NCBI GenBank assembly: GCA_964016985.1
Contig: OZ024834.1
Span: forward strand, 83,364,289 to 83,428,288
Length of the DNA: 64,000 bases
Source: Anodontia alba
Lineage: Eukaryota > Mollusca > Bivalvia > Lucinida > Lucinidae
Reading direction: 5' to 3'
Positions 31,807-46,800 of this stretch are shown piece after piece; the stretch's first letter is position 1, and each line of letters begins with the position of its first letter. The notes beneath the pieces were generated by a model that saw nothing but the letters and a program-made list of their open reading frames with translations, ran no database searches and was not told the origin of the DNA. Both the position numbers and the translations under genes were made by a program.

Positions 31807-34800
31807 CTGAAAAACAAAATGAGATCTGTAAAGTCTATGCCCTCAGTTTTCTTCTAACATACAGCAGCTGAAGCTTATTAATTTCACTCAAGAAATAATT
31901 AACCCTTAAAGCACTATTCAAAACTGAAACAGATTTCCTGAAATATATATATTTTACTGATAAATTTTTTGCTGGGCATTCTTTAGATAGATAATTAAAA
32001 CATGAAATGATAATATCCTGACACTATTGTGAGGTGGACAGATAACTCGTGACAAAAATTGACAAAATTTGACCCATAGCAATCCCAAACCAAATCTCCA
32101 TAATACCAATGCATATACCAAGTTTGGTGAAAATCCATTGACATTTACTCAAGTTACCATCTGGAAATGAAAATACGAATTATATCCACTGAGATGGCTC
32201 CAATTCCACTGGAAGTGCAGGCTGAGCTGAACCAGTGGTGTTTGTATATGGTATAAGAGCCCTTTTTATGTGTTGCTCATCATAAATGAGATAAATGTAT
32301 GCATATTTTCCCCACTGTGGGTCTCATACATTTTTCTCATTTATGATGACCATTTATTAAGACTGGCTAATCAGAGCTGAAAAGATAATCAATTATCGGT
32401 CATGTCATTGTGATCGATAAATGATTGGTAATCACTGGAGATTTGGTCATGATTTTACCTGTCTACCTAAGCATGGCTCTTACCAAATGCTATACTTTAC
32501 TGTATGTATTTGGTCAGACAGGCCTGAACAAACAGTGTAGACCCCTATGAGATGCCGCAAACGTGGCGTCACATCAGGATCTACACTGTTTGCCGCTCAT
32601 CCAGCTATTTTAGACACAGCATTTAGTAGTAAATTGTACTTATTCAAATTTTAGACGAAGTGTGGTAAGGAGTTGAAATGTTTGATTATTAAGGGTAAAT
32701 ACGGTAAAGTAAAAGACACAGAAATGAAATGATTGATTATTAGCAATCTGTAACGATAATCATTTTTGTGGTATTTATCAAACAATTAATCAATTATCCT
32801 ATTAATTGTACCAGCCTTACCATTTATGGTCATTTTTCTATATAAACTATAATTTTTTTGTGGTTTGGATTGAACACTGTTGTTTTTCTAACAGTGTTTG
32901 CTTTGGGTTCCAGCAATAGTGTTAAAAAAGAATTTGTGGTGTAGTTACATTATGTTTTACATTCTAAATTTGAAAAGTTGCCATATCTATCCTAAATATT
33001 GGAACAATTTCACTCCTTACCATACTTGTCCTATTTGAACAACATTTTACTAACTGCTCATGTATCTAAACGGCTGCTTGATAAGTGGCAAACAATGTAA
33101 CCACACGATAGACAACATGTTATACAGCATCTGATATGGGCCCACACAGTTTGCTCAGACATGTCTGTCCCAATACTCAAGGTAAATATGATAATTTAAA
33201 TTACTGCTAAAAGGTCGTTGAGCTGTTTGGTTCTGTTCTGAAGATCTGTCTTCTCCTGTAGTAATTCTGCACTTCGTTTTAGAAGTTTTCTCTTTTCTTC
33301 TTCTCTTGCTACAACATATCAACACACAACATCAGCATTTCAGGTAACATCCTTAATTAATTAAGCATAATCTCTGTAACTCCTTGCCATACAAACATGT
33401 AATAGGAGTTTATGCTTTGCCTGCAGATTACACTTCAACATCGTTATAACACGGTTTGGATATAACACAGTTCAAAGATGGATCCCAAAAATGTATAGAT
33501 TATATTGAAAAATGACCATAAATGGTCATTTTTCAATATAATCTATACATTTTTGTTTGGATATAACACGGTTGTTTAACTAACACGGTTTATGGTCTGG
33601 ACCCCAACAATAGTGTTATAAAGAGGTTGTGGTGTAGTTTTTGCTTGGTACCACCTGTCAAACAATAAAGACTGGCCTTTGCAATGATGTCATCTTGTCA
33701 GGCCTTTAATGATCAGTGTATTTTCCTTAAATATTCCAACATTTTATCCCCTTACCATACTTGTCCTAAAATTTGAGCAAGTCCAATTTACTACATACTG
33801 ATGTGTCTAAGAAGTGTTGGGTGAGTGGTAAAACCCTTTGGCTTGATACTTGAGAACCTCTCACTAAATAATCATGCTATGTACCATATCAAAACAGACC
33901 CTATTTACCTAATATTGGATCACTATAACTCCTTACAAACCTAGTCCAAAGATTTGAATAAATACATTTTACTACCAAACCTGCTGGAAGTGTGAAAACA
34001 GTAGAGACCCTGAACAGAAGTCACATTCTGAGGCATCTGATCTGTACATTCCTTGCTAAGGCTTACCTGATCAGTATGTTAATAAAGAACAATAGGCGTG
34101 TCAGTCAAAACTCAAAAACGGAATGGCAAACAGTGCAGATTGTGATGAGATGGCTATCTGATTTGGACCTACATTGTTTGCAAAGGCATCTTTGTTTGTT
34201 TGTGTTGAGGTTTTACGGCCCAGTCAACCCAATGGGGTCATGTCGAGAGCGGTCAGTTTACCTAACCACACACTTACTGAGCAGGCTTAGTCATCTAAAC
34301 AGTTAACCAGTACTGTGCACATTCTTTTGCCAGAAACTGACAACTGCCCTTCTTGAATCAGCAGAAGGGAGAGAATGACCGTAGAAAATATTTCATGATC
34401 AATCTCCACGAAAGAATGTTACCGACCTCGGCGGGGGTTGAACCCGTGACTTCCTGGTCTCCAGTCGGACGGCGCATCCAAAGGCATCTTTGACGGCAGC
34501 TCTAAATGTTAAATTGCAAAACTATTACCTGTTTTACTCGATATGTAGGCATTAACAGCAGCCAAGGATTCAGTGGACTTTTGACTAGATGTCTGAAACA
34601 AAGTCAAAACAAATGGGTAGAGCATAAGTCAAAAACTTCATGAAATGTAGTGTTATACTTGCGTATGTACAGACGGGACCTACGAACAGACTTGTACGGA
34701 CAGCTGTGATACTATATGTCCCCCACTGCAAGATGCTGCACAGCTTAATGTTAATCAGAACTGAAGCTTGAATGACAGGGTTGAAGTAAAACAACTGGGT

Positions 34801-37800
34801 CATTTGAGCCGCGTCAATGAAAAAGAGTTGTTAATTCATAGCTCTTGATAAAATACTTCTTTTTTTTTTCCAATATAAAAGTAGTGATATTTTTCTTATT
34901 TCTCCACAAAAACATGTCGTGGGTACTCATTAGAAGTGCCTCAGTGAGGCACATCTAATGAGTACCCACGAATACATATTTTTTTTAAAAGAAATAAGAA
35001 CAAGAAAAATGCCTAACGGCATTATGGGCGGGTTTTTCAAAAAGGTTACCCAAAAGGTTAACCTCGGACGTCAGGGGAGATAAGTACATAATGAAGAAAA
35101 TGAGAGTTGTCTCTCTTGCACGTGACACACCTACTGGTCCTCCTCTTCATTCCTACCAAATATGAAAGCAATCCACTGAAGAATAAAGGTAACATACAAC
35201 TTTGAAAAAAGGTAACCAAAAGGTAAACCTCTGATGATGCCCAACGCCCGCCCGCCCGCACGCCGTGGCATCGCTTTTTTTAAAAAAAACACATCCAACA
35301 AGCTTAGGTGCTTCAAATGAGTACCCACAACATATGTTTTCATAGAAATAAGAAAACTATTTACCTAATACCCACTCTTATCTAGACCTATGTGCATATG
35401 TGAACAGCAAAGGGTAAGGCAAGTCTGCGCATCTACAAAGTCTTGCCAGAACCTATGCTGTTTGCAGGGAGAAAATGTATGCCTGACTGTATGATTCTAG
35501 GTCTTACAGATTCAGAAATGGAGCTCACAGAAGAACAGATGGATGGATGGCAATGTGCCATGCAGCTTTCTGCATTGGGATATGAGCCAGTGCACAGCAA
35601 AATCTACCCTTTGTTTTCTGCTATTTCTTGTCAGTCAATCAAAGGTTAAAGGAAGACAAAAAACCTCACTTACTTGACATTTTGGACAGCTCCACTGCCC
35701 TTCGGGAGCTTTCTCTAGTGGTGGGGATAAACATTGTAGATGGTATACACAACTACAGGTATCACAAAGTAAAAGATGACCACCAGTACCGCACACAGTA
35801 CATAAATTGTCATGAACCTGTCAATAAAAGACGCAGATACAGTCGAACTTCAATGGCTTGAATATCGATGGCTCATTTACCATGGCTAATTCAAACTCGT
35901 TTTTGAGTTCCTGCGAAAAGTCTTCTGATAGCTCAAGAAAAAATATTTAGGGAAATTTTCTTATTGTATCACGAAACTGTATGGTGTGTGTGGTCATTAG
36001 AATTGCCTCATCCAGGCAATTCTAATGAGTACACTCAACATACCGTTATTGTGTAGAAGATAGAAAAGATCTCCCTATATTATCTCCATTTGCTTCCTGC
36101 CTAATTATCCCACAGTGGCTCTAATTACCCATATCTCAAACAAATTATCAATCATGGTCCCAAAGATGTTCGAGCCATTGAAGTTCGACTACACAGGTAC
36201 AGGAATGCAACAAACAACAAGGCCTAGATCTATTATATGCAAATTTAGAAGACCTTAATCAAACTGCAGCTTAATGTCTCCCAATATTGAACTATAGTGT
36301 AAATTTTATTTTCCGGTCATTTGTGATCATTGAACCTATTCTGGGATTTATGAAATGTGTATGATCACTAATGAGGCCTAACTGCCTGGAAGTAGGTAGT
36401 TTGATCTAGAAAACTTTGATAATCCATTTATTTTCATTTGTGTTAGTTCATTGCTTTCTATAGTCTTTCCTTTTAGAATCTTCATGTACATGTAGGCCAT
36501 ATAGGCCATAGAGAAGCCCAAGATACCAGATTTCATCAGATATCACAACAGTGTACCGCAATGATAAAGGTGACTATCAATAGACCATGCAATTAATTCT
36601 TTGATATTAAACTTCTATCTCCAGTCTCTACATATAATTTACCTTTTCAGTTTTCTCTGATGTACCATTTAAGGCAGTAGAATTATTTTCTACAACTTCA
36701 GGTGTACTGGCTCGACTAGTATTTGGTGAAGGACTTGATTTGGGTCGCCCTGAAAGTGGAAACAATTTGACAAGTATGAATTATATGTTGCCTCACTAGT
36801 TTAATCGCTCAAGCACCGGACTTGGACACCAGGGACTGCACGTTTGAGTTCCCCCTATGGCTAGCAAACTCTGAGGCCATTAATACAGTAAGACCATACT
36901 CCACTTGCCCTAGATTGAGTAAGAAGTGGACAGGGTGAAATAAAGAAATGGACAGCAGCTTTTATGTGCATGGAAAAAAAAAAACACAAAAAAGCAAGTC
37001 TACACAGGAGTGTGCAGCCATATACAACTGATGCTCAATATCAGTGAAACACTGTTGAAGGGTAGCAAAACCTCAATTTTCTAAAAATCAGCACCACAAT
37101 GGGAGCCATAATGCATGCAAGTTTGGGATTTTTTTTTGTTTGTTTTTCTTAACCCTGTTGGGCCCGGATATGCCCTGCCTTAGCAAACAGTGTAAATCCA
37201 GATCAGTTGGCTTCTTCAGAAGCCAACTGATCTGCATCTGCACTGTTTGTCATTATGTGGATTTGTATCAACAACCTTGATGATGTAATCGGATTGGCTG
37301 GAAATAAAAAGTGGGAGTGGCATCTTAATTTATTCAGCATGGCAAGGGTTAACCTATACTTACATAGCTCCAGATAAGGTGCTTTTTCCACTGAAAAGTT
37401 ACATTTTTCCCATTTCTCCTTAAAACCATATGCTGTGGGTACTCATCAGAAGTGCCTCGCACAAGTGCTTCTAACGAGTACCCACAACATATGGTTTTGT
37501 GGAGAAATAAGAAAAGTATTATGTGAAAACCCTGTAATCGAGCTTTGTATTTAAAACTGATATAAATTTATGTTAAATAGTGGTCAAGATCAAGACAGAT
37601 ATTACATTAAAGCATGTTTTATGGTTGTTTGAGTTGATGTTTTATGGCCCAGTCAGCCCAATTAGGGTTATGTTGAGCATGGTCAGTTTAGCTAACCACA
37701 CGTTTTCCTGGATAGGATTAGTCCTCTAAGTATTTAACCGGTACTAGTGCACATTCTTTCGCCAGAAACTGACCACTGCCTTTCTTGAATTAGTGAATGG

Positions 37801-40800
37801 GAGAGGATAACCGTAGAAAATATTTCATGAGCAATCTCCACGAAAGAATATTGCCAGACCTGGCAAGGCTCAAACCTGCAATGTCCTGATCACCAGTCGG
37901 ACATGCATCCGCTTGCGTCACTGAGGCCAGCTGAAGTGGTCAAGATCAAGGTATTACATTAAATTGATTTCTTATTTCCCCATAAAAGCATGTTTTAATA
38001 CTCTCAAGTGGGTAATTGTGTATCTGTGATGTTTCTATACAAGATGATGCTTGTTTTTCTAGAGCAATGGTGAATAGACACAGTACCTACCTCGTGACTT
38101 CTTTGGTTCTGCTAAAGCTGCTGCTAAAAATGCTGGTATTCTTCTCCTCTAAAAAATAAAAGATCAAATTATAACAACCACTACATTAGAACCAACTTTC
38201 AAAAAGGTACTTTACTGTATAGGCAAATGCCAAATTCAAAAGCAGTCCCTTCTCGACCATGCAGACATGTCTTGGTACAGCTGGTAATATAAAAATAGAT
38301 TTTCAAGATGGCGGCCATGGCGGCCATCTTGGATTTCCGATCTGCACGATTTTAGCTATTTTTCATCCACAGGTCACCCTGATGCTTCCTACCAAGTATC
38401 GAGTCAATTGGCCCAGGGGTGTAGGAGGAGTAGGCTTTTAAAGCAATTGTTGACGCCGCACGACGGACGACTGATACTGACTGACCACAATAGCTCACCA
38501 TGAGCACTTCGTGCTCAGGTGAGCTAAAAACACATCAACAGGGGCTGACAAATCCATTGCCCGGCACCCGGGACAAGCTCAAAATCGGTCCGGGCAGTCA
38601 CTGTTTCCAACGCTGACGCCCAGCCGGACAAGTGAAAAAATATCTACACTGTAAATTTTTCAAAAGTTTCTGGTATGCGAGGATTTAAGACAGCAGAGCA
38701 GGTGGTTAATTATCAAGATAATCACCGACTCTTATACCCAACTTTCATATATTAATGATGTGTGTCTTAATTGATTGATAACTGTTTGCCAACTGACGCC
38801 CTGTTAATCCTCTGTTACGGTGACTGATTACGTTATTTCCCTGCAGCGCGCGTCGGTAAGATCAAACAGGTAACTGTTTTACCAAGTAACGTTGCCACCG
38901 ATTGGCTTGCACTAATATCGCGTTTCATTGGACTATAAAAAATACTTGTCCAATTAAATATGTTTTTTCCAACAGAAAAAAAAAAAAAAAAAAAAAAAAA
39001 ACGATGGCGGATTATCTGCTATTCCAAAATGGTAGCCGCAAGCGAACTTGCAAATTCATACCGATTTCATAGGCAGTTTTGGCGTAGATATTGGTAAAAT
39101 TAGTTTATTTTCTGGACACAATAAATTAATGCAGATAGTATCAAGACTTCTTTTTTTTTTTTTTTTTACAAGACATTATAAAATTTCACAGCGAATGTGA
39201 AAATGTCCCCGATACCGAAGTAACAAACCGGAAGCTCGGTCGGTGGGTGGGGTACGGTGACGTGATCGCATGAATCGGCACCAATACCACAGGATAACTA
39301 GCTCAGAATATAGCAGAAATATAAGTATCAATATGAATTAAGCATTCGTATCTGGTAAAAATCCATTTAAATGGAATTATGGTGGCGATAAAAAACAAAA
39401 ACGGCGCCGATATTAACGCTATCAAACGGAAGTTTGATTTCAAAGGCAATTTCAGCGGTAACATCGGTGAAAATGGTTTATTTTCCGGACAGAATGAATA
39501 ACTATTGACAAAAAAATCAAGACTTTTTTTTATGCCATACAGCTAAGATAAAGTGAAAAACAGCACTGACATCGGAGCGACCAACCGGAAGGTGGGGTAC
39601 GACAAAGTGGGCTGATGGTACAAAAAAGGCACCAATACACTGAAAATTAGCACAGAACAGAGTAGAAATATGATAATCAATGTAAACTTTAATATTTTTT
39701 CCTGGATGCATATTTAATTTAAAAAATAATGAGGCCATATTTAAAACTGAAACACGTGTACATTTTTTTTTCATTTCTCCCTGTTTATTTTCTCAGATAT
39801 AAATTCATATTTTTTAAAATAGATGTTCTGCAGAAGCAGAAGACACTAAAATTTTCTGAGCTGAAGCTTTATGGCATAGTCAATACTGTTAAAGTCATGT
39901 CAAGTTCTGCAATTAACCTACTCGTACTTTTTCTGGGCCGGCTTAGTAAATTCCCCTATTTGGCAGAAACACATCTTTTTATGTCTTTTAGGGTCTATGA
40001 TTATATACCAAATGTTCTTTGGAAGGGTAAATTCATTAATTCCATTCAGTCCGTATCATTCATTCCTTTTGTCAATATCAGTCATCTGTTGGAGCAAAAT
40101 GCTGGGCAAGCAACTTTTTCCAGTGGGCAAGTGAAAAAATATTTTACTTGCCCAGCGGACAAGTGGAATTTTTTTTATATGTCAGCCCCTGCATCAATAT
40201 ATCTATCTAGAATAGAATACAATAGTTACAACCCTATTGAGCTGATAACTGTCAGATATAAATTTAGTATAACTGCTAGCAAGGTGGGGAACGTTGTTAA
40301 TACAAGGATTCCGTTAATCTGTTAATCAGTTACACTCCGTGTTCTGATTAACACTTTAAACGTCTGGAATATTTTCATGGAACTTAACACACTTCCTATG
40401 CTTGATAAATATCAATGTATTTGAAAATATCTTAGCTACAACAGTTAACCAGTTTGTCATTAACAAGCTTGTTATCATAACGATGCTTTAAACATGGGGC
40501 CAAGAAATAGAGCAAGATCGCAGTATATTACTGGCAGACTGGCCAGTTTTCACTACTTGGTACATAAATTACAAATGATGATGAGTTTAGGTTTAACAAT
40601 GCATCAACCCATGAGGGTCATTTGCGTCTAATTGGTGTACTTACTTTAAAAAAAATTAAAGAAAATATACTGCACACAGGACCATGGAGACTGTAGCCAA
40701 ATTTACAAAAAGACTAAAATTGTATTTTTTTTTATTTCCCTGAAGCACTAAATCAGAGGGGTATCCAGATAAATACATTTCTTATCTTTCCATGAAAAGA

Positions 40801-43800
40801 CATTGTGGGTACTCAGAAGCGCCTTGGTGAGGCACTTATATTGAGAACCCAATATCTTTTCTTGGAGATTTTAAAAATTTTGAAAAATGCCAATTTTTGC
40901 TGAAAAATTTGACTTAGCCAGAGCTATGTTCCTCCATGAACACATATGCTGCTGTTACTAATTACAAGTAACTCGGCAATGCACTTCTAATGAATACACA
41001 CGTGTTTTTGTGGAGCAATAAAGAAAAATAATCCTTTTTTGTGGGGTTCTAATGAGTACCCTCAATATGTTTTTGTCAAGCAATAAAAAAAAAAAAATTT
41101 TTTTATTTGGCTGAAAAAAGTCTTAACTAGAGCTCTGTAGACTGGATCCTCTCGTCTGGAAGTACAGTCTTAGTTACAGACATCAGTGATATCAGTGGCA
41201 TCATGAGAAAGTATACCTTCTGACATATGCTCCCAGTGAAGATTCAAATCAGTCTGCACATCTGCTCAGTCTAATCAATCTTCGTAGTCCAAAAGAAACT
41301 TTGCATCCTTGGCTATCCAAAATATGCCCAGTGAAGACTCCTATCAGATTGCAAATGTCATAAATCTAGATCAGAGGGGTATCAGGTAAATATATTTCTT
41401 ATTTCTCCACGAAAACGTATGTTATGGGTACTCATTAGAAGCGCCTCATTGAGGCGCTTCTAATGAGTACCCACAACATATGTTTTCGTAGAGAATTAAG
41501 ATAAATATCAATACTTTGGGGCTGAAAAAAGGATCCTATCAAGAGTTATGAATGTGCAGGCTGATCTGAATCTTTGCTAGGCACATGTCCAAAGGTATGC
41601 TTTCTGACTTTGCAACTCATATAATGTATAATACTGAAGACATTTCTCACCTCTAGTTCAATGCCGTATGAAAAATTTGGATTGTATGTGCTTCTCCTCT
41701 TTCTCTCTGTTCTTCTGCCTTGCATTTCTGTTGAAATATAAATAAATATTTTTTTTTTTTTATTTTTCCATGGTAAAGTATGCCTTGTGTCCTATCGGAA
41801 TAATCTCAGAACTCACAAATGGTATGTTTTTTCGGCAAAGTAGAGATAGTATGATTTGTTTTTTTGTGTTGAGGTTTGACTGACAAGGTAACAATATTTC
41901 AGTTCTGTTAAGCTCTCTCCATGGGAAATGGGAAGAGTAAAAAAAAAAGGCAGAATAGATAAAAGAAACAATTAAAAGCCCCTCCCCATCCGCATTAGCA
42001 CCCAACAAGCACAACACTGTACCTGAAGGTTAATGGATACACTTTCAAGAAACAGTTTTGTTTGTATTGATGTTTTACGGCCCAGTCAACCTACTGGGGT
42101 CATGTCAATTGCAGTCAGTTTACCTATCCACATTGCCCTTCCTGAATCAGCGGAAGGGATAGAATGACCACAGAAAATGTTCCCCACCCTGCAGGAGTTG
42201 AACCAACAACCTCCTAATCACCTGTCAGACACCCATCCAACTGAGCAACCGAGGCCGGCATGTGTGTGTGTGTATGTGTGTGTACTGTTTCCATGTCCAT
42301 CAATCCACCCTTCCACCCATGACAATTTACTTGCAGTGGCTATCTAATAACCCATGCCTTCTGACATTCTTATTTAATTTGAAAGTAATACAATAAAATA
42401 TTTAGTAAATTACCTTTCAATGTGTCTGGTGTAACAAGATCAATGGTGGCCATAAAGTCTAGTTTCTGAAATATAAGATTTTGATCTACCATATCAACAC
42501 GGTTTATTCAGGCTTTTGTGTCCAAATACAGTGTAGACCCAGATTAGATGCTGCTCTGCACACTTACACTGTTTGCCACTCCTAAAGCAGTTTTCTAACT
42601 AGAAATATGGCAAATATACTTATATTTTTTGCTGACAAAATGTGAGTAGCTTTTGCACTGCAAAAGCTACTCACACGTTTGCAGCAAAAATGTCAATGTA
42701 TCTGAAAAAATACCATAGCTATAATAGTTAATGAGTTAGTTATTAACGAGCTTGTTAAGCTAATGATGCTTGCAACAACTGGGCCGAGAACTCTAATATG
42801 TACAACACTTTTGGTGTCAGCTTTTCTTCTGTTCATCAAATATTACAGCAATAGTGTGGCTTTCACATGGAATTTCAACACTGGATGTCATCAAAACTAA
42901 AGCTTTATGAAAATCTTTGGTCTTTTTAAAACAAATAATGTTCCCAGTAGTTATCACAATAGTATTGCAATTGGAACTTGCAATAGTAACAGTATTGCAA
43001 TTGGAACCTGCAATAGTAATAGTATTGCAACTGAAACCTGCAATAGTAATAGTATTGCAACAGGAAACTGCAATAGTAATAGTATTGCAACTGGAACCTG
43101 CAATAGTAATAGTATTGCGATAGGAACCTGCAATAGTAATAGTATTGCAACTGGAACCTGCAATAGTAATAGTATTGCAATAGGAACTTGCAATAGTAAT
43201 AGTATTGCAACTGGAACCTGCGATAGTAATAGTATTGCAATAGGAACCTGCAATAGTAATAGTATTGCAATCGGAACCTGCAATAGTAATAGTATTGCAA
43301 CTGGAACCTGCAATAGTAATAGTATTGCAACTGGAACCCGCAATAGTAATAGTATTGCAATAGATACCTGCAATAGTGATAGTATTGCAATAGGAACCAG
43401 CAATAGTAATAGTATTGCAATAGGAACCTGCAACAGTAGTAGTATTGCAATAGGAACCTGCAATAGTGATAGTATTGCAATAGGAATCTGCAATAGTAAT
43501 AGTATTGCAATAGGAACCTGCAATAGTACCGTATTAATCCGCCTATAAGACGGGGATTTTTCCAAAAAAAAAGCCCCCAAAAATCCAGACCCGTCTTATA
43601 ATCAAGGTCTTTGGCCATATCAGTATTTTTGGCAAAGTCCGGTGGTGCCACGTGGTCACGGAAAATGCCGATCTTTGAGACCGGTAGAAGGATATAATGT
43701 TTACCTTCGTCCCTTGACAGAAATAGCAGCAAGGTAATTTTGTAGGTGAAGTACCGAATTTTTCTGTGTATTACTCGCACCCGTGTATAACACGCACTGA

Positions 43801-46800
43801 ATATTTGCTAAATAGTATTGAAATAAAAAAAAAAGGTTCCTATGTAAAACACGAAGAATTTATCCGTGCATTATTTACTAAGTTACCAGATACTAAGTGT
43901 GTCAAATTTCACTAGGATTGAGTTGAAAATGGCCGAACTCGGAAGGTTTAGAGTAGAAACAGGCCGAATTTACGATAATGCTAACTGAATTTTCGTTGTG
44001 CAGCTCTGTTACCATGGGCCTCAGGCAACTTGATGTAGTGTAGGCAGTTCTTTGCTTCCCCACTGCAGACGCTATGATAATAAAAATGTAGTTATTTCTT
44101 TTGTGTTCTCATAATTAACACCTTCTTTGTGTCACTTTCTTAACTGAGATGAGAAATTATCAACTCAGTGCCTCAGGGCAATGCAAACAACAACTAAAGT
44201 CGACTAGTTGTCATTCTGTCTGCCAATTAACCAATTAAGTGCACAGATGTATGCTGGTAGTTTTTTTTCTTTATCATAAACATTGTTTATTTCAAACAAT
44301 TTTTTTGGTAAGTTGGAAGAAAAGTTCAAAATAAAAAAAAAAAAAGAAAAAAAAAAAAAGATAAACATATGGTAAGAAAATAAAAAAGATAAAATGCAAA
44401 TCACTGACCTACCTTAAAAGCCAAGTTGGTTTTGTTTATTATCAATAATTTTAATAATTGCATAAACATAAACACTTTTTTATTGTCAATGTATGATCGT
44501 TCGTGCCAATATTTATGTTCTACCAAATTTATTTCCTATTTTGAACTACAATAAATCAGTTGTGCAGGCTGATTTATTCAAGTTACGGTGTGAGTCTTGT
44601 CAAAGTCCGGTAATCAATACAGATCCATATGCATATGCCTGTTTGAGTAGTTTCCCTTTGAAGAGATCACATGATCAGCAAAATAAAAAAGCGTAAACAA
44701 AAAGAGCATGGACAAGAAAAGGTTATCAAATTACTGCAAATCAGATCGAGTTGCTTGTTTTGAGCTGCCAGAACCCTGGTATGGGCGAGATAGGTATAAA
44801 AAATCATGAATATCTTATAGCAATCATTCTATTTCGCATTTTTAACGGCCGATCGTGAATGTTATGAGTTTTCGCGACCGATTATCTTGGCGGTTTCTAT
44901 CCCGATTTTGGTGTTCCTATAAATAATACACATCGGATTTTTATAAACGTTTTCTGGGTAAATAAGGTGCGTGTTATACACAGTTAAATACGGTATGCAT
45001 GCTTGTAAGTGGTGTTGGAAGTTTTTTTAATTGCTGCTCTGTGATAAATTCACTAACAAATCTGACCAATCATCGCCTATGTCTTAATGTACTTTAGGAA
45101 TTTCTGAGTGGCAGGAAATATCTCCGACAGGTGACTTTTTTAACCCGTCTTATAATTAAGTAAAAGCAAAATCCTGCCTGAGAAGGGCCCAAAAAAAGCC
45201 CCCGTCTTATAAACAAATCGTCTTATAGGCAGATTAATACGGTAATAGTATTGCAATGGAACCTGCAATAGTGATAGTATTGCAATAGGAACCAGCAATA
45301 GTAACAGTATTGCAATAGGAACCTGCAACAGTAATAGTATTGCAATAGGAACCTGCAGTAGTAATATTATTGCAATAGGAACCTGCAATAGTGATAGTAT
45401 TGGAATAGGAACCTGCAATAGTGACAGTATTGCAAAAGTGCTTTTGGCAATAGCAATAGTATCGTAAGTCATTTTAGTGAGCAACAGTCAACCCTAGCTT
45501 TTTGTACTCAATGACACAAAACATTGAATAGAGGTTTGTCAGTAACAGGAAAAAAAAAAAACAGGAAAAATATCAGTAGCTTCAGTGCTTCTTGGTAAAG
45601 AATTGTAACCTCATTCTTCCCATGACTTCGGACAAAGGTCCGAGACAATCCTTGTGAAGGAGATATGGAGCGAACAAGAAATCACTATATGAAATATATA
45701 AAAGGTGCATAATTATGTCAAAACTGGAAGAAAGATTACCATTCCTTTTCTCTGCACATTGTCTGATGATGCTTTATATTTGTAAGTTTCATGAAGTAAT
45801 CTTTAAAGGTTTTAGTTACAGAGTGTACAAGAAACATTACCATTTGAACTCTGACCTTGAATTGTGAGAAATTTTTAACGGTTTTATGGTTATAGAGAGG
45901 GCATGAAATATTGTCCGAAACATTCAAAGGGGCATAATTATGTCAGAACTGAAAGTAGGGTTTCACTTCTTTTTCTCTGGACATCGTCTGATCATGCCTT
46001 ATATTTGTACAAAGTTTCTTTAAGAAATCTTAAACAGTTTTAAAGTTATAGAGCAGACACGAAATATTGCCATTTGAACTTTTACCTTAAAGTGTGACCG
46101 TGACCTTCACTGGACAGGATTGATTTATGAGTTCTGCATATCATCTTGGTATGACTAACATTTGAGCAAAGTTTAAAAAAAAATCCTTCCAACAATGAGA
46201 TATGGAGCGGACAAGAAAGATAATAAACAGAGAGACGGACAGACAATGTGACAACATAATACAACTTGTCTTTCGAGGGGCGTATAAAATGATCTGGATG
46301 CCCCTTATGTAGACCTATAATGAAAGGCATGTTGATTGAAAACAATGACATTCTAATTTTTATTATTATTTTCCTGAGAAAATACGAGGTGAGTCAATAA
46401 GTAACCAGCCTAACTTATTTCCGGTTGAGATCCACCTGTTTTTTTTCGATGTAATTGCTCTCTAGTGTGATGCACTTAGACCAACGGTGTTCAAGTGCCA
46501 TCAGCCCAGAACTGAAAAAGTCAGGGTCCTTTCCATTGACCCACTCCTCAACTGCCGTCACAACTACTTCATCAGAATGGATGATGATGATGAGTTCAGG
46601 TTTAACGACGCATCAACCCATGAGGGTCATTTGCGTCAAAATGGTGAACTAACATGGTTCTGTAGTGAAACGATTATAATGATAAGTCATTCATCAGAAT
46701 GGAAATGAAGTCCACAGATATCCTTTTTCAAGTTTGGGAATAGGAAGAAGTCTCATCTACAGTCACCAGACGCAAAAGAAAATCATCTTTTGATGTAAAA

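Noticed and set aside
39729..40325. 198-codon plus-strand ORF
   Set aside because: Lies inside the hAT-like element at 38539-40191 and runs past its right end, in AT-rich DNA, with no transposase motif.
42926..43780. 284-codon minus-strand ORF with [12 protein letters not shown] repeats
   Set aside because: Follows from a stop-free 30-bp minisatellite. No start context, splice structure or domain, and the other frames are open too.
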